From NCBI GenBank assembly GCA_003558125.1, contig PWMQ01000017.1, forward strand, positions 1 to 64,000: 64,000 nt of DNA, read 5' to 3'. The notes below the pieces were generated by a model. The model was not told the DNA's origin. It saw nothing but the letters and a program-made list of their open reading frames with translations, and searched no databases. Below are positions 35,950 to 44,761 of the stretch, piece after piece (positions within the stretch are counted from its first letter, which is position 1; each line of letters starts with the position of its first letter). Source of the DNA: Natronospira sp. Its GTDB lineage: Bacteria > Pseudomonadota > Gammaproteobacteria > Natronospirales > Natronospiraceae. The position numbers and the translations under genes were made by a program.

Positions 35950-36831
35950 TCAGAATGGCTCCTGGGTGCTCTGGTCCCGAAATCGATGCTCGAGAAATCT
36001 CAAGCAGCGGTTCTGAAGACGAGTGTAGCGGGTCGCCCGGCGTGACAAGGCGGGGCTGGGGCGTTTCAGCTCGGGGTCACGCCGAGCCCAGCCGCCAGCA
36101 AAGTGATGGTAGCTCGCGGGCTGGACGGCAAAAGGATCCATTTCAGCCACGCCCAGCCACTGAAAGATCCCTGACAGCACTGCGTCAGGCGCTTCTAGAA
36201 ACTGGTCGAAACTGACCCGCAAATAAGCCTCATCATGATCAAAGAGACGGACGCAAAGTGAGTTCTTGCGCCAGTACTTGAGAATTGAGGTATGCCAAAA
36301 CCCCTTGCCCCGATTCATCCGGGATGCAATCTGTCCGCGAGGGTTACGCATCAAGTGCAAGACTTTGACCCGAATGAGCCGGGAACGGAAAAGCGGCAAC
36401 AAACGCCAGGGAGACTTGGAGCAGTCCAAGGTGATGGGCTTGCCACTGTACTGGCGAATGGCGTCGAACAGGCGCAGATTATTCTCCACAAAACGCCGTT
36501 GGCGGCGCCCTGACGGGCGACCGAACAGTGCTCGGCGCCATTCCCCCGTGCAAGTATCGCTCAGGCAACTGAGTTCATTGAGCGCGATCCCCTCAGCCTC
36601 CAGCGCCCGCATCAGGCGCCGCCAAAAATCGCATTCACCGATCTTGCCGCCAGGCCCGAACTGACATGCACATTCAGCACCGGGCGACATGCGATGGTGG
36701 AGCTTATTTAGCTCCCCGGCATCAAATATGTGAGGATGTTGGTTCAGCACCCGGCTCAGGTAGGTAGAGCCCACGTGGGACTGGCCGACGATGTACAGTA
36801 CGGTAGGTGGTGGCAATGCCCGACTAGTCAT
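35950..36831 (-). CDS. sulfotransferase family protein
   Basis: PAPS-dependent sulfotransferase of about 293 residues. The 5'-phosphosulfate loop is GQSHVGSTYLSRVLNQHP near the N-terminus, and the 3'-phosphate-binding region is VLHLMRNPRGQIASR. The rest is weakly conserved and rich in Arg, Leu and Trp. The acceptor is unknown; carbohydrate, lipid or peptide targets are all possible. The frame is open to a TTG at 36903, but the ATG at 36831, with GGAG upstream, places the P-loop at the usual distance from the N-terminus. Base composition looks less GC-rich and codon use less biased than in the aldehyde dehydrogenase next to it, suggesting acquisition. It is divergent from the ATP-grasp gene, with about 145 bp between starts. 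Confidence 0.8.
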   Translation of the reverse strand: MTSRALPPPTVLYIVGQSHVGSTYLSRVLNQHPHIFDAGELNKLHHRMSPGAECACQFGPGGKIGECDFWRRLMRALEAEGIALNELSCLSDTCTGEWRRALFGRPSGRRQRRFVENNLRLFDAIRQYSGKPITLDCSKSPWRLLPLFRSRLIRVKVLHLMRNPRGQIASRMNRGKGFWHTSILKYWRKNSLCVRLFDHDEAYLRVSFDQFLEAPDAVLSGIFQWLGVAEMDPFAVQPASYHHFAGGWARRDPELKRPSPALSRRATRYTRLQNRCLRFLEHRFRDQSTQEPF

Positions 36832-36976
36832 GACGGTAGCGGCTCCTGAAATGGCTGGCAGGATTCTGCGATCCGGGTTGAAGCCTAACTGGGCCACCGT
36901 CAACGCAATGTAGATGTAATATCTGTCAGCAACGACTATCTTGGAACCATGCCCCCATCTCCAGAGGAGTCATCTC

Positions 36977-38203
36977 ATGACCGAAAAGAATCCCGATAAA
37001 GGCTACGTGGCCCTTCTGGGCTGGAGCCTGAATGCCATCGAAGCCCTGGACAACTTCGACCGGCGATATGTCGTGGTGGCGCCCAACTGGGCCGAAGAGT
37101 ATTGCCAGAAGCATGATATTCCCTACATTTCCTGGGATTTCGAGCGACTCAACGATCGCTCCATGGAAATCGCCCAGACGCTCAAGGACGAAGGCGTGGA
37201 TGTGGCCATTCCCCTGTTTGAGGAAACCGTGGAATGGGCCGGCGCCATCAACTCCGTGCTGATGGACAACCCTCGCCTTTATGGCCAGGCCATTCTCATG
37301 CGCGACAAGGCCCTGATGAAGCGCCGGGCCCAGCTTGGCGGTATCCGTGTTGGGATCTTCGAGGAGGCCCACGATCGCGACGATGTGGTCCGCTTCCTCA
37401 AACGGGTCAACCAGACCCTGCTGAAACTGGATGGCGACCCCAACGACCCCATTCACCTCAAGGCCTTTGACAAGGCCGGCTGCATGGGTCATCGCGTGAT
37501 CCTCACCCCGGACGAAGTGGACCTGATCCCGGAAGAAGAATTCCCGGTCCTGATGGAAAGCCACCTGGATGGCTGGGAATTCGCCGTGGAAGCCTGGATC
37601 TACAACGGCAAGATCAAGTTCCTCAACATTTCCGAGTATGTGACTCTCGGGTATTCGGTCTTCGTGCCTGCCACGGATGAACTGGAAAGCTGGCGCGACG
37701 GTATTCGCAAGGAGATTGAGAAGCTGATCAAGACCTTCGACATCCAGTTCGGCTTCATCCACCCCGAATACTTCGTCACCAGTGACGGCACCATGTATTT
37801 CGGTGAAGTAGCCTATCGCCCGCCCGGCTTCAAGGTCTTCGAGCTATTGGAGCGGGCCTACGGTTTCAATGCCTATCAGGCCATGGTCCTCTGCTTCGAC
37901 CCCAAGGCCACCGAGGAGGAAGTGGACGCCTTCTTCCCCCGCGAAGTGGTGGATGCCAAGGGCTACGCAGGCTGCTTCGGGGTTTATCCACGCCGCCGGG
38001 TGGTGAGCAAGCTGGAGATTCCGGAAGAGACCGAGAACCACCCCTATTACGAGTGGCACGACCTGAACGAGCCGCTGGAGAACACCGTCACCAAGCGGAC
38101 CGCCTTCGGTACCCATTGGGGGCTGGTCTATTTCTTCGGGGATGATCCCATCAAGATGCGGGGTCTTCTAAAACATCAGGAAGAGCTGGACTTCTACCTC
38201 TGA
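36977..38203 (+). CDS. ATP-grasp domain protein of unknown substrate
   Basis: About 408 residues. An N-terminal Rossmann-like subdomain (YVALLGWSLNAIEALDNF) and a predicted ATP-grasp core follow the layout of carboxylate-amine/thiol ligases: TLLKLDGDPND, then PVLMESHLDGWEFAVEAW, then the metal-site segment YFGEVAYRPPGF. In ordinary ATP-grasp enzymes that last segment reads E-x-N-x-R. Here it is E-V-A-Y-R, so the metal-binding Asn is replaced, which hints at altered chemistry or a missing ligand. A C-terminal domain (about 300-408) is not recognised. The ATG at 36977 follows GAGGAG; the longer frame to 36941 has no RBS. No peptide, amino-acid-ligase or biosynthetic partner other than the divergent sulfotransferase is nearby. 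Confidence 0.78.
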   Translation: MTEKNPDKGYVALLGWSLNAIEALDNFDRRYVVVAPNWAEEYCQKHDIPYISWDFERLNDRSMEIAQTLKDEGVDVAIPLFEETVEWAGAINSVLMDNPRLYGQAILMRDKALMKRRAQLGGIRVGIFEEAHDRDDVVRFLKRVNQTLLKLDGDPNDPIHLKAFDKAGCMGHRVILTPDEVDLIPEEEFPVLMESHLDGWEFAVEAWIYNGKIKFLNISEYVTLGYSVFVPATDELESWRDGIRKEIEKLIKTFDIQFGFIHPEYFVTSDGTMYFGEVAYRPPGFKVFELLERAYGFNAYQAMVLCFDPKATEEEVDAFFPREVVDAKGYAGCFGVYPRRRVVSKLEIPEETENHPYYEWHDLNEPLENTVTKRTAFGTHWGLVYFFGDDPIKMRGLLKHQEELDFYL

Positions 38204-38219
38204 AAACGGACCCAACCGA

Positions 38220-38247
38220 GGCTGGATTGGCGCAGACGAATCCAGCC
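38220..38247 (+). terminator. weak intrinsic terminator candidate after the ATP-grasp gene
   Basis: GGCTGGATT (38220-38228) pairs with AATCCAGCC (38239-38247) around a 10-nt loop, between two convergent genes. The T-run after it is poor, so it may need Rho or only stabilise the mRNA. Confidence 0.4.
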
Positions 38248-38265
38248 CCGGTCAGGCTTTAATCT

Positions 38266-38778
38266 TCAGAGCGATTCGAAACGATTGGTCTCCGGGTTCT
38301 TGCGCACATCCCCGGCCGGGAATACCCGACCGTTCATGAAAAGCCAGGTACCCGCGGGCAGGCATTGCGTGGCGGCAAAGGCCGCCCCCACGTTGAATAC
38401 CGCATCACTGGAGCGGAAGCGCGCCGGACTGAGTGAGCCGGTCAGCACCACAGTCCGTCCTTCGGTGTCACCGATCGCCTCGGCAGTGCGGGCCATGGTA
38501 TCGGTCCCGTGGGTAATCAGAATCCGGCGTTCCGGCGCCGCCAGCACCGCTTCCCGGATGCGCTGGCGATCTGCGTCGCTCAGCTCCAGGCTGTCCTTCT
38601 GCATCAACGCCTCGACCGACCAGGGCAAATGCACCAGCGCCTCTTCCAGAACATGATCAATCACCGGATCACCGACCTCGAACTGGCTTCGGGCATCGAA
38701 GTAGATCTTGTCAATGGTTCCTCCGGTGGTGATGATTCGAACAGCCTGGGAAGCCTGATCACGCTCTAGCTCGGCCAA
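38266..38778 (-). CDS. stand-alone asparaginase/glutaminase N-terminal domain protein
   Basis: A 170-residue protein that resembles only the first (active-site) half of type I/II L-asparaginases. It has TTGGTIDK (17-24) with the catalytic Thr and ITHGTDTMARTAE with the second Thr/Asp pair, plus VVLTGSL and NVGAAFAATQ. The second domain, which completes the active site in tetrameric asparaginases, is absent. There is no remnant of it downstream, so this looks like a genuine small family rather than a broken gene. The only start I can support is a TTG at 38778, preceded by GAGGAG. It might hydrolyse an amide or bind one; the activity is uncertain. Convergent with the ATP-grasp gene. Confidence 0.75.
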   Translation of the reverse strand: MAELERDQASQAVRIITTGGTIDKIYFDARSQFEVGDPVIDHVLEEALVHLPWSVEALMQKDSLELSDADRQRIREAVLAAPERRILITHGTDTMARTAEAIGDTEGRTVVLTGSLSPARFRSSDAVFNVGAAFAATQCLPAGTWLFMNGRVFPAGDVRKNPETNRFESL

Positions 38779-38821
38779 GGTCGCGACTCCTCTGCTTGCA
38801 ATGGAAAACCGGGACGAAAGT

Positions 38822-41146
38822 CTACCACGGGGTGGGGTTCGGCCGTGGCCGGTGCAGGGGCAAGCCCAGGGTCAGAAAGAAGCCCCGCCGGGATTGTTCT
38901 GAATGCGTTGCCCCGAGCAGAACCGGCCCCAGGGGCGTATCGGCCCCCATGAATATTTTGGCGCCGGTGAAGAGTTCGCTGCTGCTGACACCTTCGCCAT
39001 GCTGCCAGGCACCGCCGAGGGACAGCCCGGCACCGGCATACATTCCCCCGCCCTCGGTGGGTATCTCGTTGCCACCGAGACGCCGGAACCAGACACCCCG
39101 CAGACTGCCTATCCGATCACCCCGGAGCTCGTCGGTGCCCAGGCCGCTGAGGGACAGGGGGCCACCCAGCCGAAATTGTTGCTGGAAAGGCAGGGGCGCA
39201 TCGGCCTGCCCCCATTCCCCGGCAAGCATGAAGCGGTGTGCCCCGGCATGCCGATACAAGGCGTACTCCAGAGCCGTTCGGCGAAAGGCCTGATCTGCTC
39301 CAAAGCCGGTCAACGAGCGGTCCATTTCCAGTAATAGCGCTTCCCCGTGCGACGGCCATTGGGCCTGATCCAGACGATCCCAGCCGATCAGCAGACGCAG
39401 CCCGCCAGTTTCCCGCTCCAGTCCCGGCGGCCCTTGCAACCCCGTCCGTTGCTCGGACGACAGGCGTCCACGATAGGCACCCAGACGCAGCTCACCATCA
39501 CGGGCAATACGCTGACCAAAATCGACGCCGACCCGGCTTTCCCTAAGCCCCAGTTCGGCCACTCGACTGCCAGCCTCCCAGGCCGGAATGGTGGTTGCCT
39601 GGTGGTGCCCCAGCAAGGACAGGAATTGATAGCCCCGAGCCGAAAAGGGCTGATGGAATTCAGTCCGCAGTGCTCGCGTATGCCCCAACTGTAGTTCACT
39701 CAGTAATTCGCCCCCCAGGCGATTCAGCCCCGGAAGACGGTGGCCGAGTCGCAGGTTATAGCGGGCATCGCCATCAAACGGGTCAAACACCTCCAGTCCG
39801 GCGCGGAGATGGTGGGGACCACGCTCGTGCTCCTGCACGTCAATCCGCAGCCGCACCCCCTCATCCAACTCGGCCACCTGAAAGTCGACGCTCTCGATCT
39901 CCCCCAGACGCTGCAAGCGCCCGAGGTCGGACTGCAGACGATCCAGGGACAGGGGTTCCCCCAGAGAGCTCTCCACCAGGGCCCTTAATCGGCGTTCGGA
40001 GAGCTGCCGCATGCCGACAAATTCCAGTTCCTTCAATTCTCCCAGTTCCCGGACCGGCAGCCGCTGGCGGGCCTGCCAGCGGCCGTAGTCCGAATCCGGC
40101 AGAGACAGGGCCTGCAGTCCAGCGCTGACGGCACGAGCCGCCTCCTCCCCGACCTCAGCCGCCTCGACGGTCCGATGGAAGGCCTGGGGGCCTATATCCA
40201 CCACCTGGGGCTCGATCAGAACATCCTGGGACTCCAGGAGGTCCAGCGAGGACTGCACGGTCCGGTGAACGATCAGCGTCGTTACCTGCCCTGAAATGGC
40301 GAAGATGTCGTCGAGACGCTGGCGCTCATCCAGTCGGCCACTGACATTGACGGCAATAATGATATCCGCCCCCAGGTCCAGGGCCGACTCTACCGGCAGA
40401 TTCTCGACCAGACCGCCATCCACAAGGAGCCTGTCCTCGATGGTCACCGGCGCGAAGACACCGGGCACGGACATGCTGGCGCGGATGGCCTGGGACAGAC
40501 GACCACGATCGATGACGACCTTCTCTGCCTTCTCCAGATCCGCGGCTACGGCCCGAAACGGGATTGGCAGCTCATCAAAGTCCCTCAGGGCCGCCGAGCG
40601 AAGCGTCGCTTTTTCCAGTATGAAAGAGAGATTGCGGCCCTCGATCAGTGCCCGCGGCAGGCGAAGACCGCCGTCGGTCAGGCCGATCTGCAGGTCGAAC
40701 AGGAAACGCTCGTCATTCTCCTTTTCCCGCCAGGGCAGATCCCGCCGAGGCAAGCGATCCGAAAGGGCAACGTCCCAATCCATGTCCGCCAGCCATTGCT
40801 CAATTTCCTCCGGCCCCCAACCACTGGCATAAAGACCCCCAATGATTGCGCCGCCACTGGTCCCGACAATCAAGTCCACTGGCACCTGATACTCTTCAAG
40901 CACCCGGATCACGCCCAGATGAGCTCCACCCCGGGCGCCACCGCCGCTCAGCACCAGAGCAATTTTCGGCCGCTCGCCTTCCGCCTCATTGGCACTGTCG
41001 CTGTCCTCAGCCAAGGCCGAGTGCGGAACCACGCCGACGACGAGCATGACTAGCAGCAGACAGCTGCTCATGAGCGTCGTTAGCGGCGGCAAGCCGCCGG
41101 CCAACAGGCACCCAGACCGGGATTTATTTGTCATTGCTGGCCCCAT
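38822..41146 (-). CDS. patatin-POTRA-beta-barrel protein (PlpD/type Vd-like)
   Basis: Large secreted or outer-membrane protein of about 774 residues. An N-terminal signal region (about 26-46, ending PHSALA) is followed by a patatin lipase domain (about 60-300: SGGGARGGAHLGV, nucleophile in GTSGG at Ser97, catalytic Asp243 in VDGGLVENLP). Then come a POTRA-like segment (about 385-455) and a C-terminal 16-strand Omp85-type barrel with alternating pattern that ends at W774 after RPRPNPTPW. This combination matches type Vd autotransporters such as PlpD, in which the patatin domain is delivered to the surface. An alternative ATG at 41134 is preceded by GGGG and may be the real start. The 3' end is 40 bp from the asparaginase-like gene. 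Confidence 0.88.
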   Translation of the reverse strand: MGPAMTNKSRSGCLLAGGLPPLTTLMSSCLLLVMLVVGVVPHSALAEDSDSANEAEGERPKIALVLSGGGARGGAHLGVIRVLEEYQVPVDLIVGTSGGAIIGGLYASGWGPEEIEQWLADMDWDVALSDRLPRRDLPWREKENDERFLFDLQIGLTDGGLRLPRALIEGRNLSFILEKATLRSAALRDFDELPIPFRAVAADLEKAEKVVIDRGRLSQAIRASMSVPGVFAPVTIEDRLLVDGGLVENLPVESALDLGADIIIAVNVSGRLDERQRLDDIFAISGQVTTLIVHRTVQSSLDLLESQDVLIEPQVVDIGPQAFHRTVEAAEVGEEAARAVSAGLQALSLPDSDYGRWQARQRLPVRELGELKELEFVGMRQLSERRLRALVESSLGEPLSLDRLQSDLGRLQRLGEIESVDFQVAELDEGVRLRIDVQEHERGPHHLRAGLEVFDPFDGDARYNLRLGHRLPGLNRLGGELLSELQLGHTRALRTEFHQPFSARGYQFLSLLGHHQATTIPAWEAGSRVAELGLRESRVGVDFGQRIARDGELRLGAYRGRLSSEQRTGLQGPPGLERETGGLRLLIGWDRLDQAQWPSHGEALLLEMDRSLTGFGADQAFRRTALEYALYRHAGAHRFMLAGEWGQADAPLPFQQQFRLGGPLSLSGLGTDELRGDRIGSLRGVWFRRLGGNEIPTEGGGMYAGAGLSLGGAWQHGEGVSSSELFTGAKIFMGADTPLGPVLLGATHSEQSRRGFFLTLGLPLHRPRPNPTPW

Positions 41147-41190
41147 TGTGCTTTTATGGTCGCTGTCCGATCCGCATCCACGGTGTCAAC

Positions 41191-42591
41191 ATGAGAGTCA
41201 GGCAATTCACCGCAGGTCTTATCTCCCTGGCAGCCGGCATGCTGCTGGTCCTCGCCGCCGCTCTCGGTACCGGTCAGAGCGATGCTCGCGCCGGGACTGG
41301 CGGCAACGCAATGATCCTCACGGTCGATGGTCCCATCGGGCCCGCCACACTGGATTACCTCCGCCGGGGCATCGAGAAGGCCGAGGAGGAGCGTTACGCC
41401 TTCGTCATCATCGAGATGGATACCCCGGGCGGTCTCGTGGACACCACCCGTGACATCAACAAGGCCATTCTCTCCGCTGACATTCCCGTTGTCACCTTCG
41501 TCTACCCTTCAGGTTCCCGGGCAGCCAGTGCCGGCACTTACATCATGTATGCCAGCCATGTCGCGGCCATGGCTCCGGCCACATCCCTTGGCGCTGCCAC
41601 CCCGGTGGGCCTGGGCGGGCCGGGCGCGCCTGGCCCCGAGGAAGAAGAGGGTGAGGATGGCGAGGAGCGTGCACCGGAGCCGCGCACGGACGCCGAGCGC
41701 AAGGCCATCAACGACGCGGTCAGCTACATTCGTGGCCTGGCCGAACAGCGCGGTCGCAATGCGGACTGGGCCGAAAAAGCCGTCCGCGAGGCCGCAACCC
41801 TGGGTGCCCGCGAGGCCCTTGAGCAGAACGTCATCGATATTGTGGCCAGTGACCACGAAGACCTGCTCCGCCAGATGGATGGCATGGAGGTGGAGATCGC
41901 CTCCGGCAGCCTGCGGCTCAACACCGAAAACATCAATCTGGAGCGCCATGACCCGGACTGGCGCACCGAACTGCTGAGTGTATTGACCAACCCCACCGTT
42001 GCCTATCTGCTCATGCTGATTGGCATCTACGGCCTGATCTTCGAAGGCTACAACCCGGGCGCCATTGTTCCCGGCGTAGTCGGCGCCATCTGCCTCCTGC
42101 TGGCCCTGTTTGCCTTCCAGATCCTGCCGGTCAACTACGCCGGCTTCGCCCTGATTGCGTTGGGGCTGATATTGATAATCAGCGAAGCCTTCGTCCCCAG
42201 CTTCGGGATATTGGGCATTGGAGGTCTTATCGCCTTTGTGATTGGCTCGATAATACTCATGGATACCGACGTCCCCGGATTCGGCATACCCCTGCCGGTC
42301 ATCACCACTGTCAGTATCATCGGCGGGCTGCTGACCTTCTCCATTATCGGCTTCGCGCTCAGGGCACGACGATCACCGGTGGTTAGCGGGCAAGAGGAAA
42401 TGGTGGGCCTGGTGGCCACTGCACGAGAGGATTTTGAGGAAACCGGCCAGATATGGGTCAGAAGCGAACTCTGGCGCGGCCGGACGGATCAGCCGGTTCG
42501 CAAGGGGGACAAGCTTCGTGTCACCGGCATAGAAGGACTGATCCTTAAAGTGACACCGCTGGAAAGCGAGTCACAGCAGACAGAGCACTGA
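41191..42591 (+). CDS. NfeD-type membrane-bound serine protease (ClpP class)
   Basis: Protease of about 466 residues with the STOPP/1510-N architecture. An N-terminal signal/anchor (7-26) is followed by a ClpP-like domain with nucleophile Ser113 in [12 protein letters not shown] and general base Lys196 in [13 protein letters not shown]. Then come four to five membrane helices (about 285-395) and a C-terminal OB-fold NfeD domain. Homologues cleave the C-terminus of the stomatin/slipin partner encoded directly downstream. An acidic, low-complexity insertion ([16 protein letters not shown], about 145-160) sits in the protease domain. The ATG at 41191 has a weak RBS; the longer frame to 41128 lacks support. 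Divergent from the patatin-barrel gene. Confidence 0.9.
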   Translation: MRVRQFTAGLISLAAGMLLVLAAALGTGQSDARAGTGGNAMILTVDGPIGPATLDYLRRGIEKAEEERYAFVIIEMDTPGGLVDTTRDINKAILSADIPVVTFVYPSGSRAASAGTYIMYASHVAAMAPATSLGAATPVGLGGPGAPGPEEEEGEDGEERAPEPRTDAERKAINDAVSYIRGLAEQRGRNADWAEKAVREAATLGAREALEQNVIDIVASDHEDLLRQMDGMEVEIASGSLRLNTENINLERHDPDWRTELLSVLTNPTVAYLLMLIGIYGLIFEGYNPGAIVPGVVGAICLLLALFAFQILPVNYAGFALIALGLILIISEAFVPSFGILGIGGLIAFVIGSIILMDTDVPGFGIPLPVITTVSIIGGLLTFSIIGFALRARRSPVVSGQEEMVGLVATAREDFEETGQIWVRSELWRGRTDQPVRKGDKLRVTGIEGLILKVTPLESESQQTEH

Positions 42592-42619
42592 TTACGTTTA
42601 TTCCAATCAGGAGAGGATG

Positions 42620-43381
42620 ATGACAACGTATATTCTTTTCGGCGCGATCATCTTCGTCATTCTTGTCCTCGTCAGCATGTTCAAGATCCTGAACGAGTAC
42701 GAGCGTGGCGTGATCTTCATGCTTGGCCGCTTTTACAAGGTCAAGGGCCCAGGCCTGATCATCGTGATCCCCCTCATCCAGGAAATGGTCAAGGTTGATC
42801 TTCGGACCATTGTTCTGGATGTGCCCAGCCAGGACGTGATCTCTCAGGATAACGTCTCGGTCAAGGTCAACGCGGTGATCTACTTCCGAATCATTGACCC
42901 GGAAAAAGCCGTCATTCAGGTGGCCAACGTCTTCGACGCCACCAGTCAGTTGGCCCAGACTACCCTGCGCTCCGTGCTCAGCAAGCACGACCTGGACGAA
43001 ATGCTGGCCGAGCGCGATAAACTCAACTCGGATATCCAGAGCATCCTGGACAGCCAGACTGATGCCTGGGGCATCAAGGTCACCAACGTGGAAATCAAGC
43101 ACGTGGACCTGGACGAGAGCATGATCCGGGCGATTGCCAAACAGGCCGAAGCCGAGCGTAACCGGCGCGCCAAGGTCATCCACGCCCAGGGCGAACAGCA
43201 GGCCGCCGAAAACCTGGTGGACGCCGCCAACATGCTGGTCACCAACCCCCAGGCCATGCAGCTACGCTACCTCCAGACCCTGACCGACGTGGCAGGCGAG
43301 AAGAGCTCCACCATCGTCTTCCCCCTACCCATGGACCTGGTGGAACCCCTGATGAACAAGCTCAAGGGCGGCGACAAATAA
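42620..43381 (+). CDS. slipin / stomatin-like SPFH-domain protein
   Basis: Membrane-anchored SPFH protein of 253 residues. An N-terminal helix (about 3-22) is followed by the band-7 domain ([42 protein letters not shown]) and a coiled region of alternating charged residues ([29 protein letters not shown]). Such proteins form oligomeric membrane microdomains and work with NfeD-type proteases, as the tight pairing 28 bp after the protease gene indicates. An ATG at 42617 is also in frame, but AGGAG lies six bases from the ATG at 42620 and only three from 42617, so I prefer the second. Confidence 0.92.
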   Translation: MTTYILFGAIIFVILVLVSMFKILNEYERGVIFMLGRFYKVKGPGLIIVIPLIQEMVKVDLRTIVLDVPSQDVISQDNVSVKVNAVIYFRIIDPEKAVIQVANVFDATSQLAQTTLRSVLSKHDLDEMLAERDKLNSDIQSILDSQTDAWGIKVTNVEIKHVDLDESMIRAIAKQAEAERNRRAKVIHAQGEQQAAENLVDAANMLVTNPQAMQLRYLQTLTDVAGEKSSTIVFPLPMDLVEPLMNKLKGGDK

Positions 43382-43408
43382 TTTCTGCGTCGCAAGCATC
43401 AGAAACGA

Positions 43409-43436
43409 GACCGCGCCTTTGGCGCGGTCTTTTTTT
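43409..43436 (+). terminator. Rho-independent terminator after slipin gene
   Basis: GACCGCGCC-TTT-GGCGCGGTC stem (43409-43417 and 43421-43429) followed by a seven-T run. It starts 27 bp after the slipin stop. Confidence 0.92.
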
Positions 43437-43716
43437 GCCTCGCGCAGAGGGCGCCAAGGGCGCAAAGGGGTTTTATTTTCTTAGCGTCTTTGCGTCTTTG
43501 CGTGAGGCCAACCCCGGGCAGACTCCGGCACCTCGCCCCCAGAAAGCAGGCCCCATCCAGCCCCAAGCACGCCCCCAATAACCCTCAGCGCTCTTAACGC
43601 CCTCTGCGCGAGGCAAAACCCAGCCCTCCGCAGGCACCAAGCTATCAGAAAACTGTACGATGCAAATCCTGGGCACCAACCCACAATAGCTCAGCGCCTC
43701 CGCGTCTCTGCGCGAA
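43437..43716. repeat. second cluster of the short interspersed repeat
   Basis: The 344-bp gap between the slipin gene and degV holds four copies of the motif also found at 5770-6006: about 43437-43470 (forward, GCCTCGCGCAGAGGGCG) and, in reverse complement, about 43480-43509 (TTAGCGTCTTTGCGTC), about 43582-43618 (CCCTCTGCGCGAGGC) and about 43690-43716 (GCGTCTCTGCGCGAA). Copies are diverged from one another. No coding frame of note and no terminal inverted repeats of an IS are seen. The last copy ends about 10 bp from the degV stop. Confidence 0.78.
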
Positions 43717-43725
43717 CCACAAACC

Positions 43726-44661
43726 TCACTCTTTCTTGATATAGGCAAGGGAGAAGGACCCAGGCCCGACGTTGATGCCGGCGGTGGTGCTCATCACCGC
43801 TAGCATGGTTTCCACGCCGTGCTTCTTGGCCAGACGAGTCAACTCCATGTATTTGGGATTCTTCTTGATCTTCTCCGGGTTGCCGGCGTAGCTCATGCAA
43901 ATGGTCTTGGTCTCGAGCTCATCGTTGCGGATCTTCTCCATGGTGTCATCCATGAGCACGCCCAGGGCATTCTCAAAACCCTGAATCTTCTTGATGGCTT
44001 CACTTTCGCCCCGGTTCATCTGGATGATCGGTTTCATGTCCAGCGCCGAACCCAGCTTGAAGCTGAGCCAGCCCACGCTCTTGTCGCCCTTCTTGCGGCC
44101 CCGGTTGTAGACGTATTGCAGATCCTCGGGAATCAGATAGGCGTAAACCCGTTCGCTCAGATCATCCACCGCCGGGCGAAGTTTCTCCAGTGGCATTTCT
44201 TCCTTTCGGATCAGTCGCAGGGTCTCGTGAGTCAGGACCGCCTGGCCGGTAAACAGGGTCTTGCTGTCCAGCACACGCATGGCAAAAGGGTTGCTTATGC
44301 CATGCTCTTCCCGGACCGCCTTGTATTCATTCATCACCGCGTAGGAAGCCTGGTTGGCATTCTCAAAGGTGGGACTGCGGGACTTGGTCACGGTCAGGAC
44401 CAGAGCCCGGTCATACTCCAGCACCAGTTTTTCCAGGAAGAGTTTCTTGATCTCTTCCACGCTGGGCGGTTCAGTCTCCGCGTCCGTATCCGGATTATTC
44501 AGATAGCGCTGGTAGAAGCGCATGGTGGCCTGGGGATCACGTTCGTCGACGAATAGTTCGTCGCCGAAATGCAGGCGAATGGGAAGGATCTGCAGGCCGT
44601 ACTTGTCGATGTAGCTTCTCGGCAGATCACAGGCAGAATCAACCACGACACCGATTTTCAT
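43726..44661 (-). CDS. DegV family fatty-acid-binding protein
   Basis: About 311 residues with the DegV fold: N-terminal IGVVVDSACDLP (with the conserved Ser-containing loop), LPIRLHFGDELF, TKSRSPTFENANQASY, and a C-terminal domain with PIIQMNRGESEAIKKIQG. DegV (FakB) proteins bind a single fatty acid. In Gram-positives they serve the FakA kinase, but here no fakA is nearby, so the role in a gammaproteobacterium is unclear. There is no signal peptide. The ATG follows AAGGAG. The gene is 100 bp downstream of hrpA's 3' end on the same strand. Confidence 0.85.
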   Translation of the reverse strand: MKIGVVVDSACDLPRSYIDKYGLQILPIRLHFGDELFVDERDPQATMRFYQRYLNNPDTDAETEPPSVEEIKKLFLEKLVLEYDRALVLTVTKSRSPTFENANQASYAVMNEYKAVREEHGISNPFAMRVLDSKTLFTGQAVLTHETLRLIRKEEMPLEKLRPAVDDLSERVYAYLIPEDLQYVYNRGRKKGDKSVGWLSFKLGSALDMKPIIQMNRGESEAIKKIQGFENALGVLMDDTMEKIRNDELETKTICMSYAGNPEKIKKNPKYMELTRLAKKHGVETMLAVMSTTAGINVGPGSFSLAYIKKE

Positions 44662-44761
44662 ACCCGGACTCCTTCTTTATTCTTGGCCCGGCCGTGGGCT
44701 TGGCCGGCAGGCGATTGATTGCTTAGCCAATCCAGCTTACTGCGAGCCGCGCCGGATTGCA

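Noticed and set aside
38822-41146. The patatin-barrel protein as a BamA/TamA duplicate
   Set aside because: Its N-terminal half is a lipase domain with Ser97/Asp243, and only about one POTRA-like unit precedes the barrel, so it fits a type Vd autotransporter rather than a core assembly factor.
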